DNA of 18,431 nucleotides from JALEVB01 sp022768265 (GCA_034168985.1 JAXFJE010000026.1:1-18431); one strand, 5' to 3'. Numbered from the stretch's first letter, positions 1 through 7,507 are shown. The notes: generated by a model from the letters alone, not told the origin. A program made the numbers and translations.

Positions 1-149
1 GCAATGGTGTCGATCTAATAGGTTATACCTGGTGGGGATGCATCGATCTAGTGTCAGCAGGAACAGGAGAGATGCGAAAACGCTATGGGTTCATCTATGT
101 AGATAAAGATGATGAAGGTAAAGGAACTTTTGCAAGAAGCAGCGAATGA
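1..149 (+). pseudogene. GH1 6-phospho-beta-glucosidase, C-terminal fragment
   Basis: Read from position 3, this frame gives the conserved C-terminal stretch of 6-phospho-beta-glucosidases: GYTWWGCIDLVSAGTGEM, then KRYGFIYVDKDDEGKGT, then ARSSE and a TGA stop at 147-149. Family members hydrolyse phosphorylated beta-glucosides imported by a PTS. They normally continue about 20-25 residues further, through a K-K-S-F-x-W-Y-K-K-V-type tail, and that tail is absent here. The 5' part lies outside the window. The frame runs directly into the neighbouring PTS IIB reading frame and overlaps it by 41 nt, which suggests a deletion fused two genes of one sugar operon. GH1 identity is seen directly from motifs. 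Loss of function is inferred, because the missing tail packs against the barrel in this family. Confidence 0.8.
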
Positions 150-375
150 AATTGGCTATGATGCAGAAATTGCTGCATTTCCGGTCAGTGAAACTGCACG
201 CTATGGATCGCAAGCAGATATAATTTTGTTAGGGCCGCAAGTTAGATTTAATTTAAAAAAGGTCCAAGAACAGTTTCCAAAAAAACCTGTTCATGCCATT
301 GACATGCGTGATTATGGAACAATGAATGGAAAAGGGGTAATTTCTACAGTAAAAAAAATATTAGGGGATGAATAG
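109..375 (+). pseudogene. PTS lactose/cellobiose IIB component, 5'-truncated
   Basis: The 88-residue frame matches PTS IIB of the lactose/cellobiose family from its first helix onward: LQEAANEIGYDAEIAAFPVS, then ADIILLGPQVRFNLKKV, then PVHAIDMRDYGTMNGK. Intact IIB proteins are about 100-105 residues. They begin with a short beta strand and a loop containing the phosphocysteine (pattern ILLVCAxGMSTS). That segment is missing: the frame has a TAG stop at 100-102 and its first ATG at 109, inside sequence that encodes the GH1 C-terminus in another frame. No ribosome binding site is apparent before this ATG. Without the cysteine the protein could not carry phosphate from IIA to sugar. I call it a gene remnant from a deletion. 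An assembly error is the other explanation. Confidence 0.75.
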
Positions 376-501
376 TATTAAATAATATCTTAAAAAGATA
401 GTTGTTATATACAGTAAATCTGATTAATTTGGCACAAAAAAATATCTAAGTTGAAGAGATTTACTAGAAGTATCTATTTACTGTTTATAGATTAAGATAA
501 T

Positions 502-587
502 AAGTGTGTAACAAATGGATGTTTATCTGTATTTTACAGATGACATCCATTTTGTTTTAGATTGAATGTTTTTTTGAGTTACACGCT
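502..587. repeat. Nested inverted repeat, possible terminator or IS/MITE remnant
   Basis: An outer pair, AAGTGTGTAAC at 502-512 and GTTACACGCTT at 577-587, is complementary over 11 positions with one G-T pair. Inside it sits a strong hairpin: AAATGGATGT at 513-522 pairs with ACATCCATTT at 543-552, and ATCTGTA at 525-531 pairs with TACAGAT at 535-541 around a TTT loop. The inner hairpin is followed by a short T-rich run on the plus strand, so it could end transcripts coming from the left. The outer pair is not needed for a terminator and looks like the ends of a very small element. This is a structural observation only. Confidence 0.6.
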
Positions 588-636
588 TCAAAAAAGTAGA
601 AAACAACATGATTTTATTTTATCTAATTCATTTTGT

Positions 637-680
637 AAAAAAAAGCAAACCTATTTTGAATATATCCAAAATAGGTTTGC
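637..680 (-). terminator. Intrinsic terminator of the CAP-domain gene
   Basis: A perfect 14-bp stem (GCAAACCTATTTTG at 645-658 with CAAAATAGGTTTGC at 667-680) closes an 8-nt loop. On the minus strand it is followed by eight consecutive T (637-644). It lies 24 nt beyond the stop of the minus-strand CAP gene. Confidence 0.92.
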
Positions 681-703
681 TATATAAGAGTAAATTTTTT
701 TAT

Positions 704-1696
704 TTAGTAAACTAAAGCACACCACATGCCTTGTGCATTGGCAATCGCAATATTAGCTGCATTGGCATCCATCAAGATAGCGCGATGGCCGCTAGAGTTT
801 AACCACCAATTTAACTTATCTTCTACGGTTGAACCAGCATAAGTTAAGATTTCTAATGGGTGATTGTTATAAGCTACGCCTAGTTCATCAAAAGCGGTCT
901 TATAATGTGAACCATCTGGACGAACATGCGAAGTGTTGCCGATTGATTCTTGAGCTCTAATTGCCGCAGCTTGTTGAGCTAGATCATCGCCAAGCGCTAA
1001 AGCATGAAGACCATTAGCTGCGCGTTGTTCGTTGATCAAATCTAACATATACTGGATATCATCACCAGTATATACGACATTAGAAATATCGACAGAAGTT
1101 GGGCTTACGGTAACAGGTACCTTAACTTCGGTCACATTTGCGCTTTGGTCTTTAGATGTGATGGTCATTTCATAGCTACCTAAAGTAGCAGTATCAACGT
1201 TATGAGTAATCGTTACATCAGGATATACTGCCGAATTATCGTACGTATATTCTAAGTAATCCCAAGGGTTAAATTCGCTGTCTTTGGTAACAACGATGTT
1301 ATCGCTAGTTGCTTGTACCACAGGTGCTGTAGTATCTACGACCTTTAGGTTGATCTGCATGTTTTGCGAATTTTCAATTACTGCAAGACTTGAGGGATTA
1401 GATTTGATGTTGATCGAAGCATTGACGATGTTATCGCCTACGACGCTAGTATCGATCTTATCGACCGTTAGCGTGGTGTTATTGATATCGACATGGTTGA
1501 TATCAATGTTATCCATATTATGCAAAATTGAAGTCTTGATCAAGTCAACATTTTCGATAGAGTTAACCTCAACTTCGATTGTTTGAATCATTTTTTCAGT
1601 GTCATGATGCACTACTTCAGCCTTTGGTGTTAAAGTAGTGATGCTAAGTGTCATTAGTGTTACAAGTATATATCCGGCTAATTTAGTTAGTTTCAT
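704..1696 (-). CDS. Secreted CAP (SCP/PR-1) domain protein with Ig-like domain
   Basis: This 330-residue protein starts with a Sec signal peptide: basic MKLTK, a hydrophobic core to about residue 22, and a likely cut near A26. A region of unknown fold follows (about 30-117), rich in short I/V/D/N patterns. An Ig-like domain of DUF5011 type comes next (about 118-198; note the TLGSYEMTITSKD segment). A C-terminal CAP domain covers about 215-330, with LINEQRAANGL, the TSHVRPDGS segment containing H257, E282 and SSGHRAIL with H304; these match the CAP cavity His/Glu set. CAP proteins bind lipids or peptides, or act in the cell wall; the role here is unknown. No LPXTG motif or lipobox is seen, so it is probably released or loosely wall-bound. 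The ribosome site AAAGGAGG lies just before the ATG. It has its own promoter and a strong terminator. Confidence 0.88.
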   Translation of the reverse strand: MKLTKLAGYILVTLMTLSITTLTPKAEVVHHDTEKMIQTIEVEVNSIENVDLIKTSILHNMDNIDINHVDINNTTLTVDKIDTSVVGDNIVNASINIKSNPSSLAVIENSQNMQINLKVVDTTAPVVQATSDNIVVTKDSEFNPWDYLEYTYDNSAVYPDVTITHNVDTATLGSYEMTITSKDQSANVTEVKVPVTVSPTSVDISNVVYTGDDIQYMLDLINEQRAANGLHALALGDDLAQQAAAIRAQESIGNTSHVRPDGSHYKTAFDELGVAYNNHPLEILTYAGSTVEDKLNWWLNSSGHRAILMDANAANIAIANAQGMWCALVY

Positions 1697-1722
1697 TCGT
1701 TCCTCCTTTAAACACGGGTACT

Positions 1723-1752
1723 ATTGTAACCAAGTTTTAAAGGAAAAGTCAA
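1723..1752 (-). promoter_or_regulatory. SigA-type promoter of the CAP-domain gene
   Basis: On the minus strand TTGACT (1747-1752) is followed after 18 nt by TACAAT (1723-1728), each one mismatch from the sigma-A consensus. It sits in the short gap between the rarA stop and the CAP gene, so the CAP gene can be expressed independently of rarA. Confidence 0.75.
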
Positions 1753-1756
1753 ATTT

Positions 1757-3013
1757 TTAGCGGGAATTCTTTAGTTTTTTAAGGTTTTTGGTGCGTTTAA
1801 GCGTTTTCAGCTTTTGAAAATTGACCAATAATTGGTTTTCAGCTTTGCTGCTATTTTGTGGGGTGTAGAATTGAACATCCTTGATCTCATCAGGTAGATA
1901 TTGGATAAAAGGCCACAAGTCGCTGCGTTCATAATCATATTTATCATCGGGGTCCATGTTGACAGGAGTTAGGCGTAGGTAGTCCGGTACCTGGTAGGAG
2001 GAAGTGTTGACCATCTGCATGGCATTATCGATACCTTGTTCTGCAGATTTGCTTTTTGGCGATAGCGTTAGCTCGATGACCGCGTTGGCTAGCGGAATGC
2101 GCGCTTCAGGAAAACCAATGCGTTTTGCCGCATCTACAGCACTAACACAACGAGCGCAGGCGGCGGGATTGGCTAAACCAATGTCTTCATATGCAGTTGT
2201 GATCAAGCGCCGTTCGATCGAGTCCATGTCATTTGCTTGGATAAGGCGAGCTAGATAATATAATGCTGCTTGCACATCGCTGCCGCGAATAGATTTTTGA
2301 AAAGCACTTAGGGCATCATAGTGACCATCATCATCTTTGCTGATGGATGAATTTGCTAAACGACTGTATTGGGTCACGGTTTCTTTGGTGATATGCTTGT
2401 TGGCAACCGCACAAATTTCTAAGACATTCAAGGCATAACGGATGTCGCCATTAGCGTGATTAGCGATCATATTTAAGGCATCTTCATCGATGCTTACTTC
2501 ATTATTTAAGCCTTCGCTAGCACAAATGGCATGATTGATGGCTTCTTTGATATCCTCAGCATTCAAAGCTTTAACTTCTAATAGATGACAGCGTGAACGA
2601 ATAGCTGGATTGATAGCGAAATATGGGTTGCTGGTCGTAGTTCCCATTAGATAGATCAAGCCTTCTTCTAGATGTGGCAATAAGAGATCTTGCTTATCCT
2701 TGTTTAAACGATGGATCTCATCGATGATCAAAACTAAGCCGTTAGTCATCTTTGCTTCTAAAAAGATCCCATCGAGTTCTTTCTTGTTGCCGGTAACGGC
2801 ATTGAACAAGCGATAGGGGCGATTTAAAGAGTTGGCTATAGCTTTGGCTAAAGTAGTCTTACCGGTACCGCTAGGACCAAAAAAGATAAAGGAAAAAAGT
2901 TGGTTTTGTTCCACGACCTTACGTAAGATCATGTTAGGACCAACTAAATGTTTTTGACCGATGATATCATCTAATGATTTAGGACGCATCCTAAGAGGTA
3001 ATGGCTGTTTCAT
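1757..3013 (-). CDS. rarA: Replication-associated recombination AAA+ ATPase RarA/MgsA
   Basis: This 418-residue protein belongs to the clamp-loader-like AAA+ family that acts at stalled replication forks. Visible motifs are RPKSLDDIIGQKHLVG near the N-terminus, Walker A GPSGTGKT (46-53), Walker B LVLIIDEIHR (93-102), sensor 1 GTTTSNP (124-130) and the arginine-finger segment AIRSRC (137-142). The C-terminal half carries the RarA-specific helical and tetramerisation region: DIGLANPAA, then GFPEARIPLANAVIELTLSPKS, read as two adjoining segments, then PDYLRLT. Length is normal for the family. AAGGAGA lies upstream of the ATG. It is divergent from dtd, with 77 nt between the start codons, so the two promoter regions must be shared or abutting. 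The last 30 or so residues are Lys-rich and not conserved. Confidence 0.95.
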   Translation of the reverse strand: MKQPLPLRMRPKSLDDIIGQKHLVGPNMILRKVVEQNQLFSFIFFGPSGTGKTTLAKAIANSLNRPYRLFNAVTGNKKELDGIFLEAKMTNGLVLIIDEIHRLNKDKQDLLLPHLEEGLIYLMGTTTSNPYFAINPAIRSRCHLLEVKALNAEDIKEAINHAICASEGLNNEVSIDEDALNMIANHANGDIRYALNVLEICAVANKHITKETVTQYSRLANSSISKDDDGHYDALSAFQKSIRGSDVQAALYYLARLIQANDMDSIERRLITTAYEDIGLANPAACARCVSAVDAAKRIGFPEARIPLANAVIELTLSPKSKSAEQGIDNAMQMVNTSSYQVPDYLRLTPVNMDPDDKYDYERSDLWPFIQYLPDEIKDVQFYTPQNSSKAENQLLVNFQKLKTLKRTKNLKKLKNSR

Positions 3014-3090
3014 ATGTTCTCCTTAATAATATTAATTCTATCATTTTAAAGGCAGTTTTGATATACTATATTGAAAAGGATCGTGATAAT

Positions 3091-3549
3091 ATGCGCATAG
3101 TAATACAAAGAGTAAAGCACGCAAGTGTGACCATTGATCAACAGATATATAATCAGATCAATGAAGGCTTATTGTTGTTGGTAGGCTTTTGTGATAGTGA
3201 TGATGAAAGCATCTTGCCAAAGATGGTTGATAAGGTAGCAGGTATCAGGATCTTTGAAGATGAGCAGGGAAAATTAAATTTAAGTGCGATGGATCTTGGC
3301 TTAGAAGTTTTATCTATCTCGCAATTTACCTTATATGGTGATATGAAAAAAGGCAAACGTCCAAGCTTTGATCATGCCTTGAATCCTCAACAAGCTAAAG
3401 CTTTATATGAAAGCTTCAACCAGCTTTTAAGTGCTCATTTACCAGTGAAAACCGGAGTCTTTCAAGCAGATATGAAAGTAGAACTTTTAAATGATGGTCC
3501 AGTAACCATTATTTTAGACTCAGACGAACTAATTAAGAAGGTGAAATAA
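3091..3549 (+). CDS. dtd: D-aminoacyl-tRNA deacylase
   Basis: DTD hydrolyses D-amino acids (and glycine misloaded on tRNA-Ala) from tRNA in the cytoplasm. The protein from this ATG has 152 residues, normal for the family, and begins MRIVIQRVKHASVTID as family members do. The frame is open further upstream to 3001, but that extension has no family similarity, so I chose ATG 3091, preceded by AAGGA. The hallmark SQFTLYGD is at 77-84. The C-terminal NDGPVT (134-139) carries the Gly-cisPro motif that screens the chirality of the substrate. It is the first gene of a tight plus-strand run: folD starts one nucleotide after its stop. TATACT at 3062-3067 is a possible -10, but no good -35 was found. 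Confidence 0.95.
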   Translation: MRIVIQRVKHASVTIDQQIYNQINEGLLLLVGFCDSDDESILPKMVDKVAGIRIFEDEQGKLNLSAMDLGLEVLSISQFTLYGDMKKGKRPSFDHALNPQQAKALYESFNQLLSAHLPVKTGVFQADMKVELLNDGPVTIILDSDELIKKVK

Positions 3550-3550
3550 A

Positions 3551-4402
3551 ATGATCATATATGGAAATGAAATTGCAACAAGGATCAAACAAGAAATCAA
3601 GGATGAAGTGACGGCAATCGCTGAAAAACATGATCGCTTGCCTTGTTTGTGCGTAATTTTAGTTGGAGATGATCCAGCTAGCATCTCTTATGTCAAAGGT
3701 AAGGAAAAAGCCTGTGAACAGATTGGTTTTGCATCGAAGATGATCAGCTTGCCTAAAGAAATCTTGGAAGAAGAATTATTGCAAATAGTTAAAGAATGCA
3801 ATGAGGATGATAGCATTGATGGTATCTTGGTTCAATTACCTTTACCTAAGCATATCAATGCACAAAATATCATTGCCAATATCGATCCAGCAAAAGATGT
3901 CGATGGCTTGCATCCAGTGAATGTGGCCAAGCTTTATCAATCGCAAGATGGTTTTGTGCCATGTACTCCGCAAGGGGTCATGCAGATCTTAAAAGAAGCT
4001 AAGGTTACATTAGCAGGTAAACATGTTGTGGTGGTGGGACGCAGTCATTTGGTTGGCTCACCTGTGGCCCGTTTGTTGTTGAATGAAAATGCCACAGTTA
4101 CGATATGTCATTCTTATACCAACGATCTAGCTACGATCTGTGCTAGTGCGGATATCTTGGTGGTATGTGTTGGAAAGGCTCGTATGATAACCAGTGAATA
4201 TGTCAAAGAAGGTGCAGTGGTCATCGATGTTGGCGTAAATCGTGATGATAACGGTAAGCTATGTGGTGATGTGGATTTTGAACAAGTTAAAGATAAGTGT
4301 TCTTTGATCACACCGGTGCCTAAAGGAGTAGGGCCTATGACCATTTGCATGTTATTGGCGAATACCTTGAAAGCTTATAAGGAAAGGGTCAAGAATGTAT
4401 AA
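3551..4402 (+). CDS. folD: Bifunctional methylene-THF dehydrogenase/cyclohydrolase
   Basis: FolD interconverts 5,10-methylene-THF and 10-formyl-THF, feeding purine synthesis and formyl-Met-tRNA. The 283-residue length is standard. Active-site residues are visible: Y47 and K51 in SYVKGKEKA, Q95 in LVQLPLP and D118 in AKDVDGLHP. The nucleotide-binding segment is VVVGRSHLVGSP (about 160-171), followed by the substrate strand VPKGVGPMTICML near the C-terminus. The segment reads VGSP where VGKP or VGRP is usual, a mild variation that may affect cofactor phosphate contacts. A ribosome site AAGGTG sits within the end of dtd. Its last 8 nt overlap the next gene, so translation is probably coupled. 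Confidence 0.96.
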   Translation: MIIYGNEIATRIKQEIKDEVTAIAEKHDRLPCLCVILVGDDPASISYVKGKEKACEQIGFASKMISLPKEILEEELLQIVKECNEDDSIDGILVQLPLPKHINAQNIIANIDPAKDVDGLHPVNVAKLYQSQDGFVPCTPQGVMQILKEAKVTLAGKHVVVVGRSHLVGSPVARLLLNENATVTICHSYTNDLATICASADILVVCVGKARMITSEYVKEGAVVIDVGVNRDDNGKLCGDVDFEQVKDKCSLITPVPKGVGPMTICMLLANTLKAYKERVKNV

Positions 4403-5198
4403 GTTTCTAAGCATCATCTTGGTCATCTTCATCATGATCTTCGCTTATGCTTCTTATGTTGAACCTAATCGCTTGATTACGAAGGAAGTTAAAATCGAGA
4501 TCCAAGCGCCGATCGATAATTTGGTCTTTTTTACCGATACACATTTTGGCGCTAATTACCCACAGGAAAAAGCCCAAGACATCGTGGCAAAGATCAATGC
4601 GTTAGAGGCGGATATGGTGGTATTTGGTGGCGATCTTTTAGATTCTTATTGGCAAGATGAAGATCTTTTAGACCTGGAAGCATTGGCGGATAGCTTATCA
4701 AAGATCGATGCCAAGTATAAGATTGCGGTATGGGGCAATCATGATTATGGTGGCGGCGCTTATCGTCACTATGCTAAGTTGATGGAAGATGCTGGTTTTA
4801 CCTTGTTAAAACAAGAAGGTTTAACGATCGAAGAATTAAAATTACAAGTTACAGGTTTTGATGATCTGCAATTAGGGACATCAACGATCGATCCAGATGA
4901 ATTACAAGCTAAACCAGGATATTTTAATTTATATGTTTCTCATGAGCCTGATTTGTTCACCGAAATTGATGTGAGCAAGGCCGATCTTTGTTTGAGCGGT
5001 CACTCACATGGTGGACAAATTGCCTTGCCATTTATTGGCAGCCTGATTAGTAATATGGGTGCTAGAAATTACAGCAAGGGAGTGTATAATATAGGTGCAA
5101 CAAAGTTGTTTGTATCTTCGGGCATTGGGACGACCAAATTAAAGATGCGTTTGTTCAATGTGCCGGAAATTGTCAATATTGTTTTTGAAGGAGAATAA
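4395..5198 (+). CDS. Membrane-anchored YaeI-like metallophosphoesterase
   Basis: The 267-residue protein has an N-terminal hydrophobic segment (about residues 3-20), which acts as a membrane anchor or uncleaved signal. A calcineurin-like phosphoesterase domain follows, with the full metal-ligand set: TDTHFG (47-52), GGDLLD (78-83), WGNHD (113-117), SHEPD (182-186) and SGHSHGGQ (201-208). Members of this group in Bacillota sit at the membrane and probably cleave phosphodiester or phosphoanhydride bonds. The natural substrate is not predictable from sequence. The ATG overlaps the end of folD by 8 nt, so the gene belongs to the dtd-folD operon. It need not be functionally linked to those genes. 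Confidence 0.88.
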   Translation: MYKFLSIILVIFIMIFAYASYVEPNRLITKEVKIEIQAPIDNLVFFTDTHFGANYPQEKAQDIVAKINALEADMVVFGGDLLDSYWQDEDLLDLEALADSLSKIDAKYKIAVWGNHDYGGGAYRHYAKLMEDAGFTLLKQEGLTIEELKLQVTGFDDLQLGTSTIDPDELQAKPGYFNLYVSHEPDLFTEIDVSKADLCLSGHSHGGQIALPFIGSLISNMGARNYSKGVYNIGATKLFVSSGIGTTKLKMRLFNVPEIVNIVFEGE

Positions 5199-5200
5199 CC

Positions 5201-5395
5201 ATGTTTGATTATGATTTAAATGATATTGTCGAAATGAAAAAGGAGCATCCATGTCATCTTTCGAAACAATGGAAGATCATTCGTATGGGTGCAGATATCA
5301 AGATCAAGTGTTTAGGTTGTGGTAGCGTTGTTATGATGTCACGCCATGATTTTGAACGTAAATTAAAAAAAGTAATTAAGGAGGATAACAAATAA
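5201..5395 (+). CDS. DUF951 small zinc-ribbon-like protein
   Basis: The 64-residue protein matches the DUF951 family: N-terminal DYDLNDIVEMKKEHPC, then WKIIRMGADIKIKCLGCG, and a basic tail. The HPC and CLGC elements suggest a metal site or nucleic acid binding, but the function is unknown. The gene is well placed: ribosome site AAGGAGA in the end of the preceding gene, and its TAA overlaps the ychF ATG by one base. The pairing of a DUF951 gene directly upstream of ychF also occurs in Bacillus (yyzM-yyaF, from memory), which supports the call. Its short length is normal for the family. Confidence 0.88.
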   Translation: MFDYDLNDIVEMKKEHPCHLSKQWKIIRMGADIKIKCLGCGSVVMMSRHDFERKLKKVIKEDNK

Positions 5396-6495
5396 TGCCA
5401 TTGACCGCAGGCATCGTTGGTTTACCTAATGTTGGGAAATCAACTTTATTTAATGCAATAACCCAAAGCAGCGTAGAAGCTGCCAATTACCCTTTCGCAA
5501 CGATCAATCCTAACGTAGGTGTCGTAGAAGTACCAGATGAAAGAATGGATAACATTGTTAAATTATTTAATCCGAAAAAAACGATCTATACGACTTTTGA
5601 ATTTACGGATATCGCTGGTTTGGTAAAAGGGGCATCCCAAGGTGAAGGTTTGGGTAACCAATTCTTGTCACATATCAGACAAACAGATGCGATCTGTCAT
5701 GTTGTTAGATGTTTTGAAGATCCAAATATTACCCATGTTGAGGGTAGTGTTGACCCAATTAGGGATATCGAGATCATCAATCTAGAATTAGCGATCGCTG
5801 ATTTACAAAGTGTGGAAAATCGTTTGAGCAAGATCGAACGTAAGGCGCAAGCTAAGGATAAAGAAGCACTAGCCGAATACAATGTCTTAAATAAATTGGT
5901 AACAGCTTTAAAAGCAGGAAAAGCAGCGCGTGGGGTTGAACTTACCAAGGAAGAGCTAGAAGTAGCGAAAAGTTATCAATTATTGACCATGAAACCTATG
6001 ATCTATGTAGCCAACATGAGCGAAGATGATATCGCTAATCCAGCAAATAACGCTAACTATCAAAAGGTCAAAGCTTACGCTGATGAACAAAACAATGATG
6101 TCATTGCGATCTGTGCCGCTATCGAAGAAGAATTATCTGCATTATCAAAAGAAGAAAAAGCTGTTTTCTTGGAAGAATTAGGTATTAAACAAAGTGGTTT
6201 GGATAGCGTTATCCAAGCAGCTTATCATATGTTAGGCCTAAAAACTTTCTTTACGGTTGGAGAACCTGAATGCCGTGCTTGGACCTTTAAAGATGGCATG
6301 TTAGCACCAGATTGTGCTGGGGTCATCCATACAGATTTTAAGCGAGGCTTTATTCGCGCGGAAACCTATAGTTACGATGATCTAATGGAATATAAAACAG
6401 AAGCAGCGTTAAAGGAACATGGTAAATTACGTCTTGAAGGCAAAGATTATGTTGTAAAAGATGGCGATATCATGCATTTTAGATTTAATGTGTAA
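5395..6495 (+). CDS. ychF: Ribosome-binding ATPase YchF/OLA1
   Basis: This is an Obg-family P-loop NTPase that prefers ATP and associates with ribosomes. In 366 residues it shows G1 GLPNVGKST (9-17), the NYPFATINPNVGVV switch I region (31-44), G3 DIAGLVKGAS (72-81) and the altered G4 NMSE (207-210). NxxE in place of NKxD is the feature that changes specificity from GTP to ATP. A coiled-coil insertion lies at about 125-190, and the C-terminal TGS domain ends VVKDGDIMHFRFNV, the family's normal end. AAGGAGG lies 10 nt before the ATG. It is the last gene of the dtd-folD operon; no terminator separates it clearly from darA. Confidence 0.97.
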   Translation: MPLTAGIVGLPNVGKSTLFNAITQSSVEAANYPFATINPNVGVVEVPDERMDNIVKLFNPKKTIYTTFEFTDIAGLVKGASQGEGLGNQFLSHIRQTDAICHVVRCFEDPNITHVEGSVDPIRDIEIINLELAIADLQSVENRLSKIERKAQAKDKEALAEYNVLNKLVTALKAGKAARGVELTKEELEVAKSYQLLTMKPMIYVANMSEDDIANPANNANYQKVKAYADEQNNDVIAICAAIEEELSALSKEEKAVFLEELGIKQSGLDSVIQAAYHMLGLKTFFTVGEPECRAWTFKDGMLAPDCAGVIHTDFKRGFIRAETYSYDDLMEYKTEAALKEHGKLRLEGKDYVVKDGDIMHFRFNV

Positions 6496-6509
6496 AAAAA
6501 TGATATTTG

Positions 6510-6518
6510 TGATAAAAT
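6510..6518 (+). promoter_or_regulatory. Extended -10 promoter of darA
   Basis: TG-A-TAAAAT forms an extended -10 element (core 6513-6518) with no convincing -35. It lies about 30 nt upstream of the darA start, with a ribosome site GGAGG between. This would give darA expression separate from the ychF operon. Confidence 0.5.
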
Positions 6519-6547
6519 AAACATAAGAAGTATGGAGGTACATTTGT

Positions 6548-6871
6548 ATGAAATTAATTTTAGCAATTGTTTCTAACGACGATAGCTCAAGCGTTTCATC
6601 AGCTTTAACTAAGAATAATTACTCTGTTACCCGTTTGGCAACAACTGGTGGTTTCTTAAGAGCCGGTAATACTACGATCATCGTTGGTACAGAAGATGAC
6701 AAAGTAGAACGTGCCATCGAAATAATTGGTAATGAAAGCAAAAGAAGAACGGAAATCGTGCCATCAACAGCTAGCTATGACATTGGTAGATATGCATCAT
6801 TCCCTGTTGAAGTACAAGTTGGTGGAGCAACGATCTTCGTATTGGATGTTGAACAATTTATCAAAGTATAG
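6548..6871 (+). CDS. darA: Cyclic-di-AMP receptor, DarA/PstA (DUF970)
   Basis: The 107-residue protein is a PII-like trimeric receptor for the second messenger c-di-AMP. It begins MKLILAIVSNDDSSSVSSAL and has the ligand-binding TGGFLRAGNTTIIVGTEDD segment (33-51). The end is PVEVQVGGATIFVLDVEQF, all close to the S. aureus and Listeria proteins as I recall them. The partner of DarA is still poorly defined. c-di-AMP governs potassium and osmolyte balance in this phylum, so its presence supports a Bacillota host. It has a probable promoter of its own and is followed by a strong terminator. The loop between about residues 66 and 86 is a little shorter than in S. aureus. Confidence 0.95.
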   Translation: MKLILAIVSNDDSSSVSSALTKNNYSVTRLATTGGFLRAGNTTIIVGTEDDKVERAIEIIGNESKRRTEIVPSTASYDIGRYASFPVEVQVGGATIFVLDVEQFIKV

Positions 6872-6893
6872 TCTTATTTAACGTAGTACTTTT

Positions 6894-6928
6894 GATCGCC
6901 TTAGACAGGTTGCTAGGGCGATCTTTTT
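6894..6928 (+). terminator. Intrinsic terminator after darA
   Basis: An 11-bp stem (GATCGCCTTAG at 6894-6904 with CTAGGGCGATC at 6913-6923, one G-T pair) closes an 8-nt loop and is followed by TTTTT. It closes the dtd-to-darA transcription unit. Confidence 0.9.
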
Positions 6929-6949
6929 AATAGCATAGAAGAGGTAAGC

Positions 6950-7468
6950 ATGGAAATCAGATTAGCAAGACAAGAAGATATCTTAGCAATTTCAAAATTA
7001 TTCGATCAAGCAATAGCGTATTTTAAACAGCACGCTATTGACCAATGGCAAAATGGTTATCCTAATCAAGATACGATCGTCAATGATGTAGCCAATGGTT
7101 GGGGCTATGTTGCAATCAAAGATGGAAAGATCGTAGGCTATAGTGCGATCATCATGGAAAGTGATCCTAACTATGAACATATTGAAGATGGAGCATGGTT
7201 GAATGAACGCCCATATGGGGTCATTCATCGAGTTGTAGTGGATAATGAATGTAAAGGTCAAGGGATTGGTTCATGGTTTTTTGATCATGCTCAAGCGATG
7301 GCTGAAAAAAAGGGTTATCAAGATCTACGCGTTGATACCCATAAAGATAATATCAGCATGCAACATTTGATTCAAAAAAATGGTTTTAGTAAATGTGGTA
7401 TCATTTATGTCGAAGATGGTACTCCTAGATATGCTTATCATAAAGTTTTCAACGAATTGAAAAAATGA
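6950..7468 (+). CDS. GNAT-family N-acetyltransferase
   Basis: The 172-residue protein has the GNAT fold. The acetyl-CoA pyrophosphate-binding motif A is visible as HRVVVDNECKGQGIG, with the Q-x-x-G-x-G-like loop KGQGIG at 102-107. Motif B lies near NISMQHLIQKNGFSKCG. The N-terminal MEIRLARQEDILAISKLF is typical. The acceptor cannot be deduced; relatives acetylate small amines, antibiotics or protein N-termini. A GAGG ribosome site is 5-6 nt before the ATG. It lies between the darA terminator and gdhA with no clear promoter of its own recognised, although the start of its transcript must lie in the 21 nt between terminator and ATG or derive from read-through. Confidence 0.85.
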   Translation: MEIRLARQEDILAISKLFDQAIAYFKQHAIDQWQNGYPNQDTIVNDVANGWGYVAIKDGKIVGYSAIIMESDPNYEHIEDGAWLNERPYGVIHRVVVDNECKGQGIGSWFFDHAQAMAEKKGYQDLRVDTHKDNISMQHLIQKNGFSKCGIIYVEDGTPRYAYHKVFNELKK

Positions 7469-7475
7469 TAGAAAA

Positions 7476-7507
7476 TTATGAAAAAACGTATTAAAATATT
7501 TTCATAA
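7476..7507. repeat. 9-bp inverted repeat in the gdhA leader
   Basis: TTATGAAAA (7476-7484) and TTTTCATAA (7499-7507) are exact reverse complements around a 14-nt spacer containing the -10-like TTAAAAT. The repeat ends 4 nt before the gdhA ribosome site. It may be an operator or an RNA hairpin that controls gdhA. Confidence 0.5.

Larger units (their letters stand above)
376..703. other. Non-coding region with several inverted repeats
   Basis: This AT-rich stretch of 328 nt holds no supportable gene. From left to right it contains a small hairpin just after the IIB remnant (TATCTT-AAA-AAGATA, 386-400), a 9-bp inverted repeat (ACAGTAAAT at 411-419 with ATTTACTGT at 476-484), a larger nested inverted repeat at 502-587 and a minus-strand terminator at 637-680, the last two listed separately. 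The density of dyads next to a damaged operon suggests remains of a mobile element, but no transposase reading frame is visible. Confidence 0.6.

Noticed and set aside
1284..1586. 100-codon open frame on the plus strand inside the CAP gene
   Set aside because: It lies antisense to a gene with signal peptide, domains, promoter and terminator, has no ribosome site and no recognisable protein similarity.
3001..3090. N-terminal extension of Dtd
   Set aside because: The upstream codons overlap the rarA start region on the other strand and lack family similarity. Family proteins begin at the MRIVIQRV equivalent, ATG 3091.
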